From positions 496,001-560,000 of the forward strand of contig NZ_NETJ01000004.1 of NCBI RefSeq assembly GCF_002128405.1: a DNA stretch of 64,000 nt. The letters are read 5' to 3'. Below the pieces are notes generated by a model that saw only the letters and a list, made by a program, of their open reading frames with translations, was not told the origin of the DNA and made no database searches. Source of the stretch: Gottfriedia solisilvae. Lineage in GTDB: Bacteria > Bacillota > Bacilli > Bacillales > Bacillaceae_G. Position numbers and translations under genes: made by a program. Position 1 is the stretch's first letter. The number at the start of each line of letters is the position of its first letter. Positions 56,645 to 64,000 of this stretch are shown piece by piece.

Positions 56645-57877
56645 ATGAAAAATGAATTAATGAATCGTTTAATTAATTATGCTAAAGTGGATACACAATC
56701 AAACGCAAGCAACAATACATGCCCTTCTACACCGGGACAATTAACATTGGGACGTATGCTAGTTGAAGAGTTAAAAGAAATTGGATTAGTTGATGTAACG
56801 ATGGATGAAAATGGTTATGTAATGGCTACTTTGCCCGCTAACACTGAAAAGGACATTCCTACTATTGGATTTCTAGCTCACGTTGATACTGCTACTGACT
56901 TCACTGGTAAGAATGTTAACCCACAGATCGTTGAAAATTATGATGGTGAAGATATCGTTTTAAATGATTCACTGAATATTATCTTGTCTCCAAAACAATC
57001 TCCTGAGCTTAGCAAGTATAAAGGACATACGTTAATCACAACGGATGGCACAACACTACTTGGCGCAGATAATAAAGCTGGTATTGCTGAAATCATGACA
57101 GCAATGGCATATTTAGTACAACATCCAGAAATAAAGCATGGTCGAATTCGTGTTGCTTTTACGCCTGATGAAGAGATTGGTAGAGGCCCACATAAATTTG
57201 ATGTGAAAGCATTTGATGCAAAGTATGCATACACAATGGATGGTGGTCCACTAGGAGAACTTCAGTATGAAAGCTTTAATGCCGCTGGTGCGACTATAAC
57301 TGTAAAAGGTAAAAGCGTTCACCCAGGCACAGCAAAAGGTAAAATGATTAATTCAACAAAAATTGCCATGGAAATTAATCAGTCACTACCAGTAGAAGAT
57401 GCGCCAGAATATACAGATGGATATGATGGTTTCTATCATTTAATCTCAATTGAAGGTGATGTTGAGGAAACGAAATTACAATACATTATCCGAGATTTCG
57501 ATAAAGAAAAATTTCAACAACGAAAAGAAACATTAAACAGTATTGTTAATCGCTTAAGAGAAACTTACGGTGAAAACAGTATCTTAATAGAAATGAACGA
57601 CCAGTATTACAATATGAGAGAAAAAATCGAACCAGTTAAACACGTAGTTGATATTGCTTATGAAGCGATGAAAAACTTAGATATTACACCTATTGTCGAA
57701 CCAATTCGTGGAGGTACTGACGGATCTCAGCTTTCATACATGGGGCTTCCAACTCCTAATATTTTCACTGGCGGAGAAAACTACCATGGAAAGTTTGAAT
57801 ATATCTCAGTAGATAATATGATCAAAGCAACAAATGTCATGATTGAAGTCATTAAATTATATGAGAAAAAAGCTTAA
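56645..57877 (+). CDS. pepT: Peptidase T (tripeptide aminopeptidase)
   Basis: Dinuclear zinc aminopeptidase of family M20B that removes the N-terminal residue of tripeptides in the cytoplasm. Metal and catalytic blocks are [41 protein letters not shown] and [17 protein letters not shown]. The length of 410 residues is standard. AAAAGGAG lies 10 nt before the ATG. It stands alone with a terminator. Confidence 0.97.
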   Translation: MKNELMNRLINYAKVDTQSNASNNTCPSTPGQLTLGRMLVEELKEIGLVDVTMDENGYVMATLPANTEKDIPTIGFLAHVDTATDFTGKNVNPQIVENYDGEDIVLNDSLNIILSPKQSPELSKYKGHTLITTDGTTLLGADNKAGIAEIMTAMAYLVQHPEIKHGRIRVAFTPDEEIGRGPHKFDVKAFDAKYAYTMDGGPLGELQYESFNAAGATITVKGKSVHPGTAKGKMINSTKIAMEINQSLPVEDAPEYTDGYDGFYHLISIEGDVEETKLQYIIRDFDKEKFQQRKETLNSIVNRLRETYGENSILIEMNDQYYNMREKIEPVKHVVDIAYEAMKNLDITPIVEPIRGGTDGSQLSYMGLPTPNIFTGGENYHGKFEYISVDNMIKATNVMIEVIKLYEKKA

Positions 57878-57898
57878 GGCAAATCCTATTAGAATGAG

Positions 57899-57933
57899 AA
57901 AAAACGCATTAGTTACTACTATGCGTTTTTTTA
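57899..57933 (+). terminator. Terminator after pepT
   Basis: An 11-bp stem AAAAAACGCAT/ATGCGTTTTTT has an 11-nt loop. T-rich sequence follows. Confidence 0.88.
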
Positions 57934-57938
57934 TGGTT

Positions 57939-58090
57939 GGCTCGGTTAAAAAAAGTTGTTGATTTCCACTCCAGGATGCTCGCTTTCCGTGGGGCGTGCG
58001 CTGAGCCTCCTCGGCGCTACGCACCTCCGGGGTCTCACCTGTCCCGCTATTCCCACAGGAGTCGAGCACCTTCCGTTCCAATCAACTTCT
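57939..58090 (+). repeat. Dispersed GC-rich repeat, copy 3
   Basis: It is 152 nt, closest to copy 1, and shares GATGCTCGCTTTCC, TGGGGCGTG, GAGCCTCCTCGGCG, GGGGTCTCACC and the CACCTTCC end with TCCAATCAA. It lies in the convergent gap between pepT and the rRNA methyltransferase gene. An open frame on the minus strand across it is most likely chance. Confidence 0.85.
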
Positions 58091-58143
58091 TAATAAATCG
58101 TTATGACTTTAGATAACTTGTTTAAAAATATTTACCTGATAGA

Positions 58144-59343
58144 TTAAGCCTTTAACTTTTTAATAAATACTACCTTTAAATAGTTTCCTTCTTTAAAGTG
58201 CTTATTCGTTTTAAAATCATCTGGAAGTGAGTATTCCTCCATTAATTTATATTGACCACCTAATTCTTTAAAAGCGATGTCTATAAATGTTTTAAATTTA
58301 TTCATCCCAAAAGAACTACAATTTGTTGATGCTACAATGACTCCATTATCTTCAGTAATTGTAATTGCCTCTTTTAGAAGATCTTTATAGTCTTTTTCCG
58401 CACTGAACGTATGTTTTTTTGATCTAGCAAAGCTTGGCGGGTCTAAGATCACCATATCAAATAAAAGGTTTTTCTTAACTGCGTACTTGAAGTAATGGAA
58501 TACATCTTCAACTATGATGTCTTGTGTACTTGGATCGATGTTATTTATACTAAATTGCTCTTTAGTCTTCTGTAAACTTCTATTCGCTAAATCTACACTT
58601 GTTGTTTTTTGTGCTCCACCAATCGCAGCAAATACAGAAAATGCGCCTGTGTATGAAAATGTATTGAGCACTCTTTTTCCATAAGCGTATTTATCACGTA
58701 TTAACTTACGCACTTCACGCTGATCTAGAAATACGCCTACCATCGCGCCATCATTTAAATAGATTGCAAAATGAACGCCATTTTCTTTTACGATAATTGG
58801 AAATTCGCCCTTTTCTCCCGTAACAAAATCATCTTCTTCAATGTACTGACCTTTTGCATCAAAACGTTTTTTCTGATAAATCCCTTTAAATTCAACTATT
58901 TTCGTTAAAGCGTCAATGACATAGTCTTTAAATTGGTAAATGCCTTCGCTATACCAGCTAATTACATAATAGCCATCATAATAATCAATGATCAATCCGC
59001 CAATACCGTCACCTTCACCATTAAATACTCTAAAAGCAGTTGTATCGGGATTATTGTAAAATGTGCCTCGAGTATCTATCGCAGTTTGAATTTTATCTAT
59101 AAAAAATCTTGGACCAATTTCTTCATTTTGATCGAAACTAAGTAACCAACCTAAGCCTTTATTTTGCTTACCGTAATAACCTTTTCCAATAAATTGATTA
59201 CGTTCATCTACTAGCTTAATAACTGTTCCTTCACTCGTTAAATCTTTACTATTCATAATGGATTCTTTTGAAATAAGTGGATATCCATTCTTATAATCTT
59301 TTACAAATTTTTGTTTCACCTTTAATTGCAGTTCATTTTTCAT
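58144..59343 (-). CDS. Class I rRNA large-subunit methyltransferase (RlmI/YwbD type)
   Basis: SAM-dependent m5C methyltransferase of the RlmI family. An N-terminal PUA-like domain (about residues 1-75) is followed by an EEHEED-like middle domain. The Rossmann domain has VLNTFSYTGAFSVFAA (SAM binding), DMVILDPPSFAR (catalytic motif IV) and STNCSSFG (Cys motif). E. coli RlmI methylates 23S rRNA C1962; the target here is inferred. I start at ATG 59341-59343 behind GGTGA; an ATG 21 nt upstream has a weaker context. Confidence 0.9.
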   Translation of the reverse strand: MKNELQLKVKQKFVKDYKNGYPLISKESIMNSKDLTSEGTVIKLVDERNQFIGKGYYGKQNKGLGWLLSFDQNEEIGPRFFIDKIQTAIDTRGTFYNNPDTTAFRVFNGEGDGIGGLIIDYYDGYYVISWYSEGIYQFKDYVIDALTKIVEFKGIYQKKRFDAKGQYIEEDDFVTGEKGEFPIIVKENGVHFAIYLNDGAMVGVFLDQREVRKLIRDKYAYGKRVLNTFSYTGAFSVFAAIGGAQKTTSVDLANRSLQKTKEQFSINNIDPSTQDIIVEDVFHYFKYAVKKNLLFDMVILDPPSFARSKKHTFSAEKDYKDLLKEAITITEDNGVIVASTNCSSFGMNKFKTFIDIAFKELGGQYKLMEEYSLPDDFKTNKHFKEGNYLKVVFIKKLKA

Positions 59344-59529
59344 GCTTTCACCAGTTATTCTCATATTTTATCTCAGTATTTCCATAATCGATTTTAATTA
59401 AAATGGATAGTGAAAACATTTGATAATCATCGTTTTTCATAGTCTTTTCATTGCTTTATTTAGCATAGTATACACTTTCCATAAAGGCAATTTATTCCTT
59501 ACCTTTCACTTAACATCTATTTTCTATAT

Positions 59530-59565
59530 CAAAAGAAAAACCTTGTCCAAGTGAGACAAGGTTTT
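59530..59565 (-). terminator. Terminator of the trehalose operon
   Basis: A perfect 11-bp stem AAAACCTTGTC/GACAAGGTTTT has a 7-nt loop. TTCTTTTGA follows on the minus strand, just past treR. Confidence 0.85.
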
Positions 59566-59578
59566 AGAGTTATTTACA

Positions 59579-60301
59579 TTAAATATTCTGTTGAATACGT
59601 CTAGCGAAATCGACAAATTTAAACTTATCTGGTCTGTGACGAGATTGACCATACTGTAATAGTGATCCGTCATCTAAATAAACGAATGTATTCACAACAA
59701 CAACCATATCATAGCCATCTAGATCTAAGTACTTTCGATCGTCCTCATTACAAGTTTGTACAACGATTTCTTTTTTTGCAAAGCCAATATTTAATGATAG
59801 TGTGTTTTCTATATAGTCAAAGATTGAGCCTTCACAAATTTCTCTTGAAAGTTTCTCTACATATTTACCGTTATAGTATTCTTTATCAAGAATAATTTTT
59901 TTCCCATCAATTTTTCTAGATCTGATTACTTTCCAGATAGATGTCTCATCATCAATTAGTAATTGTTCTTTGATAAATTTGCTGGGTTTCTTCAATTCTA
60001 GCTTTTCAACAATCGTTTCAGCTGTTCTACCAATTTGTGCTGATAGTTCTTTAAAGCTAATTAATCCAGTTACTGGAAAATTGAACTTAGCAGTATCTAA
60101 AATAAATGAACCTTTACCTTTAACCTTATTGATATAACCATTTTGTTCGAGCATTTGTAATGATTTTCTAATTGTATCCCTAGACACATCAAATTGTTCC
60201 ATTAAACATTTTTCAGAAGGTATTTTACTCCCAACCGAATAAATGCCTTTTTCTATCTGCTCAATTAACTTATGGTAGATAGAAATATATTTCGCATTCA
60301 T
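59579..60301 (-). CDS. treR: Trehalose operon repressor TreR (GntR family)
   Basis: GntR/HutC-type repressor released by trehalose-6-phosphate. The N-terminal winged helix (YISIYHKLIEQIEKGIYSVG, then FDVSRDTIRKSLQMLEQNGYI) is followed by a UTRA effector domain (about 95-235). AGGTG lies 6 nt before ATG 60299-60301. It ends the treP-treA-treR operon, 35 nt after treA, as in B. subtilis. Its likely operators are the CCTGTACGTACAGG palindromes at 63529-63567. Confidence 0.95.
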   Translation of the reverse strand: MNAKYISIYHKLIEQIEKGIYSVGSKIPSEKCLMEQFDVSRDTIRKSLQMLEQNGYINKVKGKGSFILDTAKFNFPVTGLISFKELSAQIGRTAETIVEKLELKKPSKFIKEQLLIDDETSIWKVIRSRKIDGKKIILDKEYYNGKYVEKLSREICEGSIFDYIENTLSLNIGFAKKEIVVQTCNEDDRKYLDLDGYDMVVVVNTFVYLDDGSLLQYGQSRHRPDKFKFVDFARRIQQNI

Positions 60302-60336
60302 ATTCATCACCTAGGAAAATTTTATTATAATCTTCC

Positions 60337-62001
60337 TTATTTCTCAAGAAGGTAACAGATTGACTCGTAAGGACGTAAATGAATTTCATTTAAATCCATG
60401 CTAGAATCATCATAATTCGAAATCAAAATACTTCGTTTATAGTCGGTAATATCAATGTTGTCAGGTAAATTAAATATTGTCTCGTTTGCATAGAAATTAT
60501 TAATGACGATTAGTTTTTGGTTTCCTAAATTACGCGCATAAGCAAATATATTTTTATGATCCATTATAAGTGACTCATAATCGCCTTCTGCAATAATGTC
60601 ATACTGCTTTCGTAGTTGGACAAGCTTTTTGTAATGATAAAAAACTGAATTTTGATCACTTAGCGCACTTTCTACATTTATTTCAATAAAATCCTTACCG
60701 GTAGGAATCCAAGGTGTTCCCGTTGTGAATCCAGCATGATTTGAGTCATCCCACTGCATTGGTGTACGAGAATTATCTCTTGATTTACTTTGTAAAATCT
60801 TAATTATGTCTGACTCTGATACGCCTTCGGATTTTAATATCTCATAGTAATTTAAACTTTCTACATCTCTATATTGTTCAATTTGATCGAATTTAGGATT
60901 TGGCATACCTATTTCTTCGCCTTGGTAAATATAAGGTGTTCCTCTTAATAAATGCATCGCAGTGGCAAGCATTTTTGCAGATTCTTTATGGTACTCCTGA
61001 TCATTTCCAATACGGGAAACAATTCGTGGTTGATCATGGTTACACCAAAATAATGCATTCCAACCATTACCCTCTTGCATTCCTTTTTGCCATGAATCAA
61101 GAATATTTTTTAGTGCCATAAAATCGAAGTCCATTACAGACCATTTTTCTCCATCCTTATAATCTATCTTAAGATGGTGGAAATTGAATACCATTGATAA
61201 TTCTTTTTGTTCTGGATTTGAGTATTGAATGCAGTGTTCAATTGAAGTAGAAGACATTTCTCCAACTGTTATAATATCTTCCGTTTTTCCGAACGTTTCT
61301 TTATTTAATTTTTTTAAATAGTCATGAATTCTTGGTCCGTCTGTATAGAATCTTCTACCATCGCCATTTTCATCATTTTCTAATTGATCTGGCTTTGAAA
61401 TCAAATTAATAACATCTAAACGAAAGCCTTTGACACCTTTATCTATCCAAAAATTCACAATATCAAATATTTCCTTTTGAACTTGGACATTTTCCCAATT
61501 TAAATCTGGTTGTGTCTTATCAAAAAGATGTAGATAATATTCACCTGAACCTTCTATTTTCTCCCATGCAGAACCACCAAACTTTGAGATCCAATTCGTT
61601 GGTTCTTCTCCATCTTTACTTTCTTTAAAAATATAATAATCTTTATATTTTTTATCTCCTGCAAGCGCTTTTTGAAACCACTCATGCTCTGATGACGTAT
61701 GATTAAATACCATGTCTAGCATGATCTCTATGTTTCGTTCTTTTGCAGCCTGTACTAATTCCTCAAAATCGTTCATTGACCCATAAGCAGGATCAATATT
61801 CCGATAATCTGCAACGTCATAACCATTATCATTTTGCGGAGATACATAAAATGGGGTAAGCCAAATGTAGTCGACACCTAATTCTTTTAAATAATCTAGT
61901 TTTTTTGTCACGCCATTTAAATCTCCAAAGCCATCTCCATTTGAATCATAAAAAGACTTTGGATAAATTTGGTATACAACACTGTTCTTAAAATCCTTCA
62001 T
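60337..62001 (-). CDS. treA: Trehalose-6-phosphate hydrolase
   Basis: GH13 phospho-alpha-(1,1)-glucosidase that splits trehalose-6-phosphate into glucose and glucose-6-phosphate in the cytoplasm. GH13 motifs are DMVFNHTSSEHEWF, GFRLDVINLISK (Asp nucleophile), TVGEMSSTS (Glu acid/base) and FWCNHDQPR. The 554-residue length is normal for TreA. It lies between treP and treR, with a perfect 11-bp hairpin before it (62034-62060). Oligo-1,6-glucosidase is the main alternative but the operon context rules for TreA. Confidence 0.95.
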   Translation of the reverse strand: MKDFKNSVVYQIYPKSFYDSNGDGFGDLNGVTKKLDYLKELGVDYIWLTPFYVSPQNDNGYDVADYRNIDPAYGSMNDFEELVQAAKERNIEIMLDMVFNHTSSEHEWFQKALAGDKKYKDYYIFKESKDGEEPTNWISKFGGSAWEKIEGSGEYYLHLFDKTQPDLNWENVQVQKEIFDIVNFWIDKGVKGFRLDVINLISKPDQLENDENGDGRRFYTDGPRIHDYLKKLNKETFGKTEDIITVGEMSSTSIEHCIQYSNPEQKELSMVFNFHHLKIDYKDGEKWSVMDFDFMALKNILDSWQKGMQEGNGWNALFWCNHDQPRIVSRIGNDQEYHKESAKMLATAMHLLRGTPYIYQGEEIGMPNPKFDQIEQYRDVESLNYYEILKSEGVSESDIIKILQSKSRDNSRTPMQWDDSNHAGFTTGTPWIPTGKDFIEINVESALSDQNSVFYHYKKLVQLRKQYDIIAEGDYESLIMDHKNIFAYARNLGNQKLIVINNFYANETIFNLPDNIDITDYKRSILISNYDDSSMDLNEIHLRPYESICYLLEK

Positions 62002-62033
62002 TTTTAATAATCTCCTTGATTGTAAACTTTGAA

Positions 62034-62060
62034 AGGAAGGAAAAATAACTTTTCCTTCCT
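62034..62060 (-). repeat. Hairpin between treP and treA
   Basis: A perfect 11-bp inverted repeat AGGAAGGAAAA/TTTTCCTTCCT has a 5-nt loop in the 68-nt gap. No T-run follows on the minus strand, so it is more likely a processing or stability hairpin than a full terminator. Confidence 0.7.
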
Positions 62061-62069
62061 CTTAAATAA

Positions 62070-63488
62070 TTATGAATTTTTTACTAGCAGTTTTTTCTTG
62101 TTAAAGATAATTGTTAAAATAAATGGAATTACAATTGCAACTAACATTGCTACTGCAAACATTCCCATATGTTTTGGTTGAATAGATAGAATACCAGGTA
62201 AGCCACCTACTCCAATTGAGTTTGCCATAACGCCAGAACCAACTGAAATAATGCCAGCAATTCCAGATCCAATCATTGCAGCTAAGAATGGATAAGCATA
62301 TTTTAAGTTAATACCAAACATTGCGGGTTCTGTTACACCTAAATAACAAGAGATCGCCGCTGGAATTGAAATTTGTTTTTCTTCTTCATTTTTTCTATTT
62401 AAGTAAATAATTGCTAATACTGCAGAACCTTGAGCAATATTTGATAAAGCAATCATTGGCCATAGGTTTGTTCCACCAAGCTCACTCATTAACTGTAAAT
62501 CAATTGCGTTCGTCATATGGTGTAAACCTGTAATTACTAATGGAGCATAGAAGAATCCAAATACTAAAGCAAATAACCAACCAAATGATGATGTTAATCC
62601 AGAATAAACTACATGTGAAATTGCAGAACCAACTTTCCAACCAAGTGGTCCTAAAACAATATGAGCAATTAACACTGTTGGTACAAGTGCTAAGAAAGGA
62701 ACAACGATCATTGAAATTGCACTTGGAACAACCTTTCTAATACTTCTCTCTAAAAATGCTAATGTAAAACCTGCTAAAATAGCCGGAATTACTTGAGCTT
62801 GGTAACCAATCATGTCAATTTTAACGAAACCAAAGTCCCAGAATGGTGCTTCTGCCCCACCAGAAACTGCATATGCATTTAATAATTGTGGAGAAACAAG
62901 TGTAATCCCCAGAACAATCCCTAAAATTTGAGTTGTACCCATTTTCTTTGTAATCGACCATGTGATACCAACAGGTAAGAAGTGGAAGATTGCTTCACCT
63001 ATTAACCATAAGAATGAATGCACACCAGCCCAAAATTGTGAAGTTTCTACAATCGTTTTAGTTCCATCTTCTAGTAACTTAATATCACCAATAATATTTC
63101 GGAATCCTAAAATTAGACCCCCAACAACAATCGCAGGAATTAATGGAGAAAAAATTTCTGCTAAATGCGCAAGTACACGTTGTAACCAAGTCATGTTTTG
63201 TCTTGCTGCAACTTTTGCATCTTCCTTAGAAGATTCATCAACACCAGCTAATTCTACAAAATCATTGTAAAACATTGATACTTCGTTCCCAATAATAACT
63301 TGGAATTGACCTGCCTGTGTAAATGTTCCCTTAACTAATTTAAGATCTTGTATCTTTTTCTCATCAGCTTTTTTTACATCTTTTAATACAAAACGCATAC
63401 GCGTTGCACAATGTGTAACTGTTGCGATATTCTCTTTGCCACCGATATGTTGAAGTAATTGTTTTGCATCATCAGTATAACGACCCAT
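62070..63488 (-). CDS. treP: PTS trehalose transporter, EIIBC
   Basis: Membrane permease that imports trehalose as trehalose-6-phosphate. The EIIB domain (residues 1-80) has the phosphorylated Cys27 in ATVTHCATRMRFVL. The EIIC domain (about 105-470) has ten helices and the GITGLHHMTNAIDLQL-like block (here VITGLHHMTNAIDL). There is no EIIA domain, as in B. subtilis TreP, so a separate EIIA is needed. GGAGGGG precedes the start. It is the first gene of the operon. Confidence 0.95.
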   Translation of the reverse strand: MGRYTDDAKQLLQHIGGKENIATVTHCATRMRFVLKDVKKADEKKIQDLKLVKGTFTQAGQFQVIIGNEVSMFYNDFVELAGVDESSKEDAKVAARQNMTWLQRVLAHLAEIFSPLIPAIVVGGLILGFRNIIGDIKLLEDGTKTIVETSQFWAGVHSFLWLIGEAIFHFLPVGITWSITKKMGTTQILGIVLGITLVSPQLLNAYAVSGGAEAPFWDFGFVKIDMIGYQAQVIPAILAGFTLAFLERSIRKVVPSAISMIVVPFLALVPTVLIAHIVLGPLGWKVGSAISHVVYSGLTSSFGWLFALVFGFFYAPLVITGLHHMTNAIDLQLMSELGGTNLWPMIALSNIAQGSAVLAIIYLNRKNEEEKQISIPAAISCYLGVTEPAMFGINLKYAYPFLAAMIGSGIAGIISVGSGVMANSIGVGGLPGILSIQPKHMGMFAVAMLVAIVIPFILTIIFNKKKLLVKNS

Positions 63489-63528
63489 TTCAATACCCCT
63501 CCTCTTATGTTTCTCTTTTTATCTATAT

Positions 63529-63574
63529 CCTGTACGTACAAGATAAGTATATTCCTGTACGTACAGGAAAGCAA
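63529..63574 (-). promoter_or_regulatory. tre operon promoter with two TreR-type operators
   Basis: On the minus strand a -35 TTGCTT (63569-63574), a 17-nt spacer and a -10 TATACT (63546-63551) are seen. The perfect palindrome CCTGTACGTACAGG (63554-63567) fills the spacer, and CCTGTACGTACAAG (63529-63542) lies near the start site. Their centres are 25 bp apart. This layout is right for TreR repression by blocking polymerase. Confidence 0.85.
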
Positions 63575-63581
63575 GCGTTTT

Positions 63582-63596
63582 TTGAAAACGCTCACA
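63582..63596 (+). promoter_or_regulatory. cre site upstream of the tre promoter
   Basis: TTGAAAACGCTCACA fits every fixed position of the cre consensus. It lies 8 nt upstream of the -35 box, within an AGCGTTTT/AAAACGCT inverted repeat. The remaining gap to 63747 shows no other feature. Confidence 0.75.
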
Positions 63597-63747
63597 ACAA
63601 CTTTCATTTTTATTCAACAAATGTTTACTTCAGTTTTTAGGCAAATTTATGTAAATCGTCAATATAAGTCAGTTATATGAGTTTTATTACTATTTATGGT
63701 TCCAAAAATATTACTTTCCATTAATGAGTGCGGATTAATAGACATAA

Positions 63748-63789
63748 CAAAAATAGCCCGATTCACCATTTACATCTAAGGAACCGAGC
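63748..63789 (-). terminator. Terminator after the edge gene
   Basis: A 9-bp stem GCTCGGTTC/GAATCGGGC read on the minus strand has two wobble pairs and a 16-nt loop. TATTTTTG follows it. Confidence 0.65.
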
Positions 63790-63795
63790 TTTATT

Positions 63796-64000
63796 TTATG
63801 AAAAACTTTCTTCTGTATAAAAATCAATCACCATACAACCTGCACCCTGTGCAACGATATTGTAAGCCGTAGTTGATTTCACTATTTGAATTGGACTATT
63901 TGGGTAATGTTTCATTCTTGATCTCGCTATATCAGATGCAATATCGAAAAAAAATGGCTTTGGAACTAATGTACCTCCACAAATGACAATATCTGGTCTT
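63796..64000 (-). CDS. C-terminal fragment of a sugar-kinase-like (possibly ROK) protein
   Basis: Only the last 67 residues are in the window, beginning RPDIVICGGTLVPKPFFFD and ending with FYTEESFS. PDIVICGG followed by a segment near GAG resembles the C-terminal part of ROK-family kinases and regulators, but the fragment is too short to be sure. It lies upstream of, and in the same direction as, the tre operon, which fits a sugar role. A terminator separates the two. Confidence 0.6.
   Translation of the reverse strand, partial: RPDIVICGGTLVPKPFFFDIASDIARSRMKHYPNSPIQIVKSTTAYNIVAQGAGCMVIDFYTEESFS

Noticed and set aside
57857-58081. 74-codon minus-strand frame between pepT and the rRNA methyltransferase gene
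   Set aside because: It lies across dispersed repeat copy 3 and the pepT terminator, with no good ribosome site, so it is best read as a chance frame in the repeat.

Overview
This 64 kb window is AT-rich chromosomal DNA of an endospore-forming member of the Bacillaceae. Gene content and order closely follow the Bacillus subtilis ywj-ywi-ywh-ywf-ywd region: pyrG, rpoE, acdA, fadF, clsB, uvsE, then argS/ywiB, speB/speE, pbpG, ywhD, ywhC, ywhB, ywfO, rsfA, lipL, pta, hemQ, cwlJ, gerQ, ywdK, ywdI and ung. Sporulation and germination genes (cwlJ, gerQ, rsfA, pbpG) confirm a spore former. I cannot fix the genus from sequence alone. I see no rRNA, tRNA, prophage, transposase or CRISPR array.

Layout: 1-10.3 kb (minus strand) holds pyrG with a textbook CTP-sensing leader, rpoE, and an acyl-CoA cluster (fused isobutyryl-CoA mutase icmF, acyl-CoA dehydrogenase, thiolase, FadF) carrying a FadR-type operator and a CcpA (cre) site. 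10.4-16 kb holds clsB and uvsE facing a sigI-rsgI locus, which is preceded by a secreted DUF5667-type protein under a SigI-like promoter. 16-22.5 kb holds argS-ywiB, a repeat copy, a possible structured RNA, a MerR-MFS pair and the polyamine genes speE-speB. 22.7-37 kb is the conserved ywh/ywf/ywd block with envelope, sporulation, lipoylation, acetate and haem genes.

37-46 kb is more variable: a YeiH-type transporter, a GT2 glycosyltransferase, a YhgE/Pip protein, an ABC-2 exporter pair, a membrane acyltransferase and a free glucose-type EIIA. 46-50 kb has a GH65 disaccharide phosphorylase with beta-phosphoglucomutase under a perfect cre site. 49.6-59.4 kb has a siroheme-type dehydrogenase, topB, a nucleoside transporter, an L,D-transpeptidase with Ig-like repeats, a YhhN protein, pepT and an rRNA methyltransferase. 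59.6-63.6 kb is the trehalose operon treP-treA-treR with paired TreR-type operators and a perfect cre site. A truncated sugar-kinase-like gene ends the window.

How parts work together: TreP has EIIB and EIIC but no EIIA, so the free EIIA at 45.2-45.7 kb is a likely phosphodonor. Trehalose-6-phosphate is then split by TreA, and the GH65/PgmB pair feeds glucose phosphates to glycolysis. CcpA sites sit upstream of the tre, GH65 and acyl-CoA genes. Most genes are flanked by clear intrinsic terminators, many serving two convergent genes. The least explained items are a nested-hairpin element at 18.6-18.77 kb, three copies of a GC-rich dispersed repeat, a ~98-nt hairpin element after hemQ, and the hairpin leader of sigI.
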